The translations under genes were made by a program, and so were the position numbers. The notes under the pieces are model-generated. The model had not been told where the DNA came from, searched no databases, and saw only the letters and a program-made list of their open reading frames with translations. DNA of 19,579 nucleotides, taken from the NCBI GenBank assembly GCA_014874425.1, contig JACWAG010000207.1, forward strand, positions 1 through 19,579, read 5' to 3'. Within the stretch, counting starts at the first letter, position 1. Every line of letters starts with the position of its first letter. The DNA is from Syntrophaceae bacterium. GTDB taxonomy: Bacteria > Desulfobacterota > Desulfomonilia > Desulfomonilales > Desulfomonilaceae. Of this stretch, positions 15,059 to 19,579 are shown in pieces.

Positions 15059-16270
15059 CTATTTTTCCTTTTTATCCTTTTTGCCGTCTCTCTGGAGGTT
15101 CTTCCATATTACAGCTCCACCTTGACCGAGACCGACGCACATTGTTTCCAAGCCATATTTGGCTTCAGGATGTTCTTTAAATCCATGCATCATATGTAAA
15201 GCTAACCTGACACCGGATGACGCAAGTGGATGTCCGAATGCTATTGCGCCACCATATATGTTCAGTTTCGGGTCATCCGGGAAATTAAGACCAAATTCCT
15301 CCATGAAAGCCACTGCCTGTACTGCGAAAGCCTCGTTCATCTCTACCAGACCAATATCTTCAAAACTGAGCCCGGCGGCCTTTAAAGCCTTGTGTGTCGC
15401 CGGAATAGGCCCTATTCCCATGATTTCCGGTTTTACTCCGGCATATGAAAAGGATTTGAGTTCCATCTTGGGTTCAATTCCCAACTCCTCAGCCTTTTCA
15501 AGTGTCATCAATAGTGCGCCGGCAGCGCCATCATTTAATCCGGAAGAGTTGCCGGCCGTAATTTTCCCCATCACTCTAAAGGGAGTCTTTAGGGACGCCA
15601 AGCCTTCCATGGTGGTTTGTGGACGAGGTTGTTCATCCTTGTCAGCGACGACCCAGCCATTCTTTGTGTAGACAATCATGGGAACAATCATCTCCCCAAT
15701 TTTACCGGACTGTATCGCCTTGGCGGCCTTTTGCTGGCAGACCAACGAATATTCATCGGTCATCTCTTTTGTTATGTGCGGGAACATGTCATGCAGATTC
15801 TCAGCGGTCATTCCCATCGACATTGCGCTGGAATCGACCAGTTTGTCGGTGAGGAACCTAGGATTCGGATCCGCTGTCGCTCCCATGGGATGATGTCCCA
15901 TGTGTTCGACGCCACCGGCGATGGCTACATCGCATCCGCCCAGGGCAATTTCAGACGCTGCTGTGGTAAGAGCGCTCATCCCGCCGGCGCACATCCTGTC
16001 GATAGAATATCCGGCGCACGTCTCGGGTAACCCTGAAAGTATGACCGAGGTTCTCCCTAATGTGAGCCCCTGGTCTTTTTCCTGACAAAAAACGCCCCAC
16101 GCGTTTTCTTCAACCATCTCAGGTTTAACCTTTGGATTTCTTCGCATAAGTTCTCGGATTACTTTGACAACCATATCGTCTGCTCGAGTATTCCAAAAGA
16201 CACCTTTTTCACCCGCACGGCCGAAGGCTGTCCTGATCGCGTCAACTAAAACTACTTTTCTCGCTTTCAT
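15059..16270 (-). CDS. Thiolase (acetyl-CoA C-acyltransferase, FadA-type)
   Basis: Catalyses the last beta-oxidation step, thiolytic cleavage of 3-ketoacyl-CoA to acetyl-CoA, or the reverse condensation. The 403 residues match the family (about 390-400). Nucleophile C94 lies in DRMCAGGMSAL (91-101), NEAFA is at 312-316, the catalytic histidine H347 is in GGAIAFGHPLASSG (340-353), and the second cysteine C378 is in CVGLGQGGA (378-386). The C-terminus ends in a short Lys-rich tail. Its place between the acyl-CoA dehydrogenase and the FadB-type gene indicates a beta-oxidation thiolase forming the FadA/FadB pair. GGAG lies eight bases ahead of the ATG, 20 bases after the acyl-CoA dehydrogenase stop. 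Chain-length preference cannot be read from the sequence. Confidence 0.94.
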   Translation of the reverse strand: MKARKVVLVDAIRTAFGRAGEKGVFWNTRADDMVVKVIRELMRRNPKVKPEMVEENAWGVFCQEKDQGLTLGRTSVILSGLPETCAGYSIDRMCAGGMSALTTAASEIALGGCDVAIAGGVEHMGHHPMGATADPNPRFLTDKLVDSSAMSMGMTAENLHDMFPHITKEMTDEYSLVCQQKAAKAIQSGKIGEMIVPMIVYTKNGWVVADKDEQPRPQTTMEGLASLKTPFRVMGKITAGNSSGLNDGAAGALLMTLEKAEELGIEPKMELKSFSYAGVKPEIMGIGPIPATHKALKAAGLSFEDIGLVEMNEAFAVQAVAFMEEFGLNFPDDPKLNIYGGAIAFGHPLASSGVRLALHMMHGFKEHPEAKYGLETMCVGLGQGGAVIWKNLQRDGKKDKKEK

Positions 16271-16290
16271 ATTGCTGACTCCACAGAATA

Positions 16291-18153
16291 TTAAACTAAC
16301 GCAAAAGATTCTTCGGGAAGATCTATGGCGGAGCGTTCCCCACTCATGATCGCCTTAGCTTTGCCGGGCGCCAAAGACAAAATAGTGTTGGCAAAGAACT
16401 CGGCGGACGCCACCTTGCCACGATAGAAAGCCGCGCTCCTGTTAGATTTCAGAAGGTCAGCTCTCTTTTCGGGAGTATCCGCCTTGGCGTCGCTGTACAG
16501 CTCTTCGAGACGTCTGTCCGCTATGACCGCCTGCCATAACAACATGAAACCAACCGCAACATCTCCAAAGAGTTCAAGATAAGGGGTTGCATATAAAATT
16601 GGCGTCATGAAGTCTTCAGTAATGCTTTTAAGTCCAAAGTAACGGGTAACCTCAATAAGATGCTTACGGGCTGTCTCAAAGGGCTCGACCGTATCTTTCA
16701 ACCTGTAATTTTTCTTGGCGCTCTTTAATAGGGCCCCAGTTTCAGTCACTATATTCTTGAAGAGCAAGCCCTGTTTGTAACCAAGCTTTCTACCTACAAG
16801 ATCAAGGGCCTGAATGCCATTTGTGCCCTCATAAATAGACGAAATTTTGCAGTCTCTCATGAACTGCTCTACAGGGTACTCTCTGCAGAAGCCATAGCCA
16901 CCATGGACCTGAATGGCCAACTCAGTAACCCTGAAACCCATATCAGATCCCCAAGCCTTGCAGATGGGGATGAGAATATCCAGGAAGCCCTGGAATTTGG
17001 CAGCTTCCTCCGGGTTCTTTGCAATGTGTACCCTATCCTCACAATAGGCCGCATAATAGAGCAAAGCTCTGATTCCTTCAGTTACACTCTTCATCCACAT
17101 CAACATTCTGCGAACATCCGGATGCTGAATGATGGGCACTTTCGGGGCTTTCGGGTCCTTCATCGTGGAAATTTCGGGCCCCTGGAAACGCTCTTTGGCG
17201 TATTTCAGGGCGTGCATGTATGCGGTGCTCGCTTGGGCAAGTCCCTGGACACCAACAGAGAGTCTCGCTTCATTCATCATGTTGAACATGATTTTCATGC
17301 CCTGATTCTCTCCGCCAAGCAGATAACCAATACAATTGTCCTTTTCTCCGAAATTTAGCGCACATGTGGATGATCCATGTATGCCCATTTTTTTCTCGAC
17401 CGCCATGGTGGTCACATCGTTGTCTACGAGATTACCGGCCTCGTCATAGCGGAATTTGGGGACTATGAAGATGCTTATCCCCTTTGTTCCAGCGGGAGCG
17501 CCCTCCAGCCTCGCAAGGACCATATGAATTATGTTCTCGGTCAGGTCATGATCACCGGCAGAGATAAAAATCTTTCCACCGGAAATTGAGTAAGTTCCAT
17601 CAGGTCTCTTGACAGCCTTGGTTCGCAATGCTCCAACGTCACTACCTGCCTGAGGCTCGGTCAGACACATTGTTCCGCACCATTCACCGGCATACATCTT
17701 GTCCATGTACATCCGCTGTTGTTCTTCGGAACCGTAAATCTCTATCAAACGAGCCGATCCAATAGTGAGACCCGGATACATCATCAAGGCCTGATTCGCG
17801 GACACAAACAATTCCATCGCCGCTACGTAAAGGACGCTGGGAAATCCCTGTCCACCGTGTTCTTGGGATATGGGAAGGGAAGCCCATCCACCTTCGCAAT
17901 AACGTTGATAAGCTGAATGAAAGGACGGCGGAACTGTTACTTTTCCATTTTCGAGTTTTACTCCTACAGTGTCGCCTTCAACGTTAGTAGGGGAGATCTC
18001 CTTTTCTGCGAGTTTTTGCGCGGCTTCCATAACCATATCGAACATTTCTCTAGAAAATTCGGAAAACGCGTCTGATTCACAAAGCTCTTCCATGTTCAGT
18101 TGCTCATAGAGCACGAATTTCGCGTCGCGCTCGTCAACGAGAAGATTGGCCAT
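16291..18153 (-). CDS. Acyl-CoA dehydrogenase, long form with C-terminal domain
   Basis: FAD enzyme for the first beta-oxidation step, oxidising acyl-CoA to enoyl-CoA and passing electrons to ETF. The 620 residues put it in the long subfamily (about 590-620, like DmdC-type enzymes) with an extra C-terminal helical domain (about 480-620) beyond the usual 380-residue core. Visible are LTEPQAGSD (164-172, FAD/substrate binding), QVHGGYGFCREYPVEQ (415-430) and the catalytic base E442 in IYEGTNG (440-446). The ATG at 18153 is chosen because AAGGAGGA stands nine bases upstream; a further 49 in-frame codons to 18300 lack a ribosome site and look non-coding. First gene of the operon with thiolase and FadB-type enzyme. 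No ETF genes are in the window, and substrate range is unknown. Confidence 0.94.
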   Translation of the reverse strand: MANLLVDERDAKFVLYEQLNMEELCESDAFSEFSREMFDMVMEAAQKLAEKEISPTNVEGDTVGVKLENGKVTVPPSFHSAYQRYCEGGWASLPISQEHGGQGFPSVLYVAAMELFVSANQALMMYPGLTIGSARLIEIYGSEEQQRMYMDKMYAGEWCGTMCLTEPQAGSDVGALRTKAVKRPDGTYSISGGKIFISAGDHDLTENIIHMVLARLEGAPAGTKGISIFIVPKFRYDEAGNLVDNDVTTMAVEKKMGIHGSSTCALNFGEKDNCIGYLLGGENQGMKIMFNMMNEARLSVGVQGLAQASTAYMHALKYAKERFQGPEISTMKDPKAPKVPIIQHPDVRRMLMWMKSVTEGIRALLYYAAYCEDRVHIAKNPEEAAKFQGFLDILIPICKAWGSDMGFRVTELAIQVHGGYGFCREYPVEQFMRDCKISSIYEGTNGIQALDLVGRKLGYKQGLLFKNIVTETGALLKSAKKNYRLKDTVEPFETARKHLIEVTRYFGLKSITEDFMTPILYATPYLELFGDVAVGFMLLWQAVIADRRLEELYSDAKADTPEKRADLLKSNRSAAFYRGKVASAEFFANTILSLAPGKAKAIMSGERSAIDLPEESFALV

Positions 18154-18162
18154 CAGTTTTCT

Positions 18163-18170
18163 TCCTCCTT
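18163..18170 (-). promoter_or_regulatory. Ribosome binding site deciding the acyl-CoA dehydrogenase start
   Basis: On the minus strand AAGGAGGA ends nine bases before the ATG at 18153. This is the strongest ribosome site in the window and rules in favour of the 620-residue product over the longer open frame. Confidence 0.8.
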
Positions 18171-18498
18171 GTGTAACTTGCCAGAGTATCCAATTCTTTT
18201 TGAAATTCGCTTTAAGGGCGCCCAAAATTCCATTTGCGCCTTGGTCAATAAAATTCCATGCCACATCAAAATAGTCATAAAGCAACCAAGGTTGGCGCAT
18301 TTCAGAATACGTTTACACGTTACAGTCTAATATCTCAAGAAAAATAATTCCTTACTCAATCAGTAAAGAATACCAGTTTTCCCTTGAAACATTGACTTTC
18401 TCTGTAAACGAGCTTACTTGTTCTCGAAATTTGTTTTTGATTCCGATCACATTACATGCGCGCAATCTATCTATCGGTCGCTGATTTGCGCGGTTCCC
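18171..18498. other. Divergent intergenic region, acyl-CoA dehydrogenase / TPR gene
   Basis: About 330 bases between two divergent genes. It should hold the promoters of both. On the plus strand a TTGACT box (18392-18397) has no good -10 at 17 bases (TACTTG). On the minus strand TTGAGA (18338-18333) with TAAACG at 17 bases is weak. A small inverted repeat CAACC-AA-GGTTG (around 18281-18292) could be an operator, but 5-bp arms are not convincing. No gene or RNA is supported here. Confidence 0.35.
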
Positions 18499-18510
18499 AG
18501 GAGAAGCGTT

Positions 18511-19389
18511 ATGTGGGAAGAAAATAACAGGAAAGCTGTAGAACTTTTTAAAAGTGGTAAACGTTCTGAAGCCATAGAGCTTGTAGAAAGCGCTCTCAAA
18601 GAGGCTGAGGATGAGTTTGGCCCTGACGACCCAAGGGTTGCGCGCTGTCTGAACAACCTGGCGGAGATGTATAGGACTCAAGGGAAGCTCAAAGAGGCTT
18701 TACCTTTTTGGGAACGTTCGCTCGAAATTCGTAAAAGTGCGCTCGGTCCAGATCACCCAGAAGTCGCAATCGCCTTCAACAACATTGGCGGAGCGTATTT
18801 TGAGCTTGAAATGTTCACTGAAGCTGAATCGGCATTAAAGAAAGCCTCACGCATCGTTGAAAAGTCTGTGGGAGCGGAATCCGACATGATGGTCAAGTGT
18901 TTGAACAACCTGGCTTCAATCAATCGGGCCATGGGGCGATATCCGGCTGCCAAACCCTATTACGAAAGGGTCCTGTCGGTTGAGGAAAAACTGCATGGTC
19001 CGTCAAGTGTAGAAGTAGGGGTAGCCCTAAATGACCTGGCCGGCCTCTATGAAAATCTTGAACGATACGCGGAATCCGAACCCCTATATCGTCGCTCACT
19101 GGCCATCGCGGAGGAGAATTTTGGACTGTATCATCAACATGTGGCGGATTCGTTAAACAACCTTGCGTCCGCTCTAGTCGGATTGGGAGAATACGAGGAA
19201 TCGGAGCGACTGCTGCTTCGCGCCCATGAGATAATACAAAAGAATTACGGGGATTGTAATCCTATGACAAACCATAGTCTTGAACATCTTGCGGAGTTTT
19301 ATGAAGGGGTGGATCGGCCTGGTGACGCCCAAAAGATGAGGGACCTTGTTTCTGGAGGACGCTCCGGCTCGAAAGATCAATGCCATTAG
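18511..19389 (+). CDS. Kinesin-light-chain-type TPR protein
   Basis: A cytosolic scaffold-like protein of 292 residues made almost entirely of tetratricopeptide repeats of the kinesin-light-chain type, with an exact 42-residue period. Six full units occupy 5-46, 47-88, 89-130, 131-172, 173-214 and 215-256, followed by a half unit and a polar tail. Each of units 2-6 opens with a variant of LNNLA and carries a Y/F-x-E/A-A-E-x-L pattern. Such repeats bind peptides or partner proteins; no catalytic domain is fused and the partner is unknown. The ATG at 18511 has AGGAGA six bases upstream; the in-frame extension upstream to 18418 has no ribosome site and does not look like a repeat. It is transcribed away from the beta-oxidation operon. 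Confidence 0.85.
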   Translation: MWEENNRKAVELFKSGKRSEAIELVESALKEAEDEFGPDDPRVARCLNNLAEMYRTQGKLKEALPFWERSLEIRKSALGPDHPEVAIAFNNIGGAYFELEMFTEAESALKKASRIVEKSVGAESDMMVKCLNNLASINRAMGRYPAAKPYYERVLSVEEKLHGPSSVEVGVALNDLAGLYENLERYAESEPLYRRSLAIAEENFGLYHQHVADSLNNLASALVGLGEYEESERLLLRAHEIIQKNYGDCNPMTNHSLEHLAEFYEGVDRPGDAQKMRDLVSGGRSGSKDQCH

Positions 19390-19398
19390 GCCCTAACC

Positions 19399-19579
19399 TT
19401 AATAAGCCGGAGAATTAATTCCGAGCCAGCTATTTTTAAGACTAAATCTCCATGCGCAAAACTGCTGGTCCGGGACCCTATCAGGCGGGCAATAGACACA
19501 TTCCGTAACGATATTCGGGTCTATCCCCAACGCAAATTCGGTATATTCAGTTATGCCCGCTGATCTGCAAGGATAATCA
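19399..19579 (-). CDS. Unidentified protein, C-terminal 59 residues only
   Basis: A minus-strand frame is open from the right edge of the window to a TAA at 19399-19401. The 59 residues contain a cysteine cluster C-x2-C followed ten residues later by another Cys (TECVYCPP, then QQFCAWRF) and end in a short polar tail. The stop lies nine bases from the TPR gene's stop, giving a tight convergent pair. That spacing and the protein-like composition support a real gene end, but the fragment is too short to recognise. Confidence 0.5.
   Translation of the reverse strand, partial: DYPCRSAGITEYTEFALGIDPNIVTECVYCPPDRVPDQQFCAWRFSLKNSWLGINSPAY

Noticed and set aside
15159..15671. 170-codon open frame antisense to the thiolase
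   Set aside because: Opposite a well-conserved thiolase region; Ser/Pro/Ala-rich shadow without motifs.
18154..18300. In-frame extension of the acyl-CoA dehydrogenase by 49 codons
   Set aside because: No ribosome site upstream, no match to the family N-terminus, and a strong AAGGAGGA lies just before the ATG at 18153.
18418..18510. In-frame extension of the TPR protein from a TTG
   Set aside because: The added residues do not fit the repeat and AGGAGA sits correctly before the ATG at 18511.

Overview
The window looks like chromosomal DNA of an anaerobic deltaproteobacterium (Desulfobacterota, perhaps a Desulfomonile- or Syntrophobacter-like sulfate reducer or syntroph). This is inferred from a six-gene Rnf cluster beside a beta-oxidation operon, a rho-rpmE-DUF1385-prfA block, and moderate GC content. 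No rRNA, tRNA, insertion sequence, prophage or CRISPR array was seen. I could run no database search, so identities rest on motifs, lengths and gene order.

Layout. (1) 1-1447, minus strand: an Hda-like DnaA-family ATPase, then recO, which runs off the left edge. (2) 1454-1533: two back-to-back sigma70-type promoters, one for the Hda-like gene and one for rho. (3) 1730-5629, plus strand: rho (transcription termination), rpmE (ribosomal protein L31), a DUF1385 membrane protein and prfA (translation release factor 1). (4) 5908-11964, plus strand: rnfC, D, G, E, A, B, encoding the ion-pumping ferredoxin:NAD+ oxidoreductase, followed by a PhoU-like helical protein (12097-12810) and a rho-independent terminator. 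(5) 12900-18153, minus strand: acyl-CoA dehydrogenase, thiolase and a FadB-type hydratase/dehydrogenase, ending in its own terminator facing the first. (6) 18511-19389, plus strand: a kinesin-light-chain-type TPR protein, convergent with the last 59 codons of an unidentified minus-strand gene at the right edge.

How it fits together. Beta-oxidation yields NADH and reduced flavoprotein. Rnf couples the ferredoxin/NAD+ pair to an ion gradient, so the two convergent operons suit growth on fatty or aromatic acids near the thermodynamic limit. RnfD and RnfG both show covalent-FMN threonine sites, but the flavin transferase ApbE they need is not in the window.

The most unusual part is the Rnf complex itself. 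RnfA carries a signal peptide and a predicted periplasmic Ig-like domain at its N-terminus. RnfE has alanine where the second ligand of the intramembrane [2Fe-2S] cluster is expected. RnfB's C-terminal ferredoxin module appears to have lost one cluster. RnfG is about 100 residues longer than usual. Together these suggest a divergent Rnf subtype.
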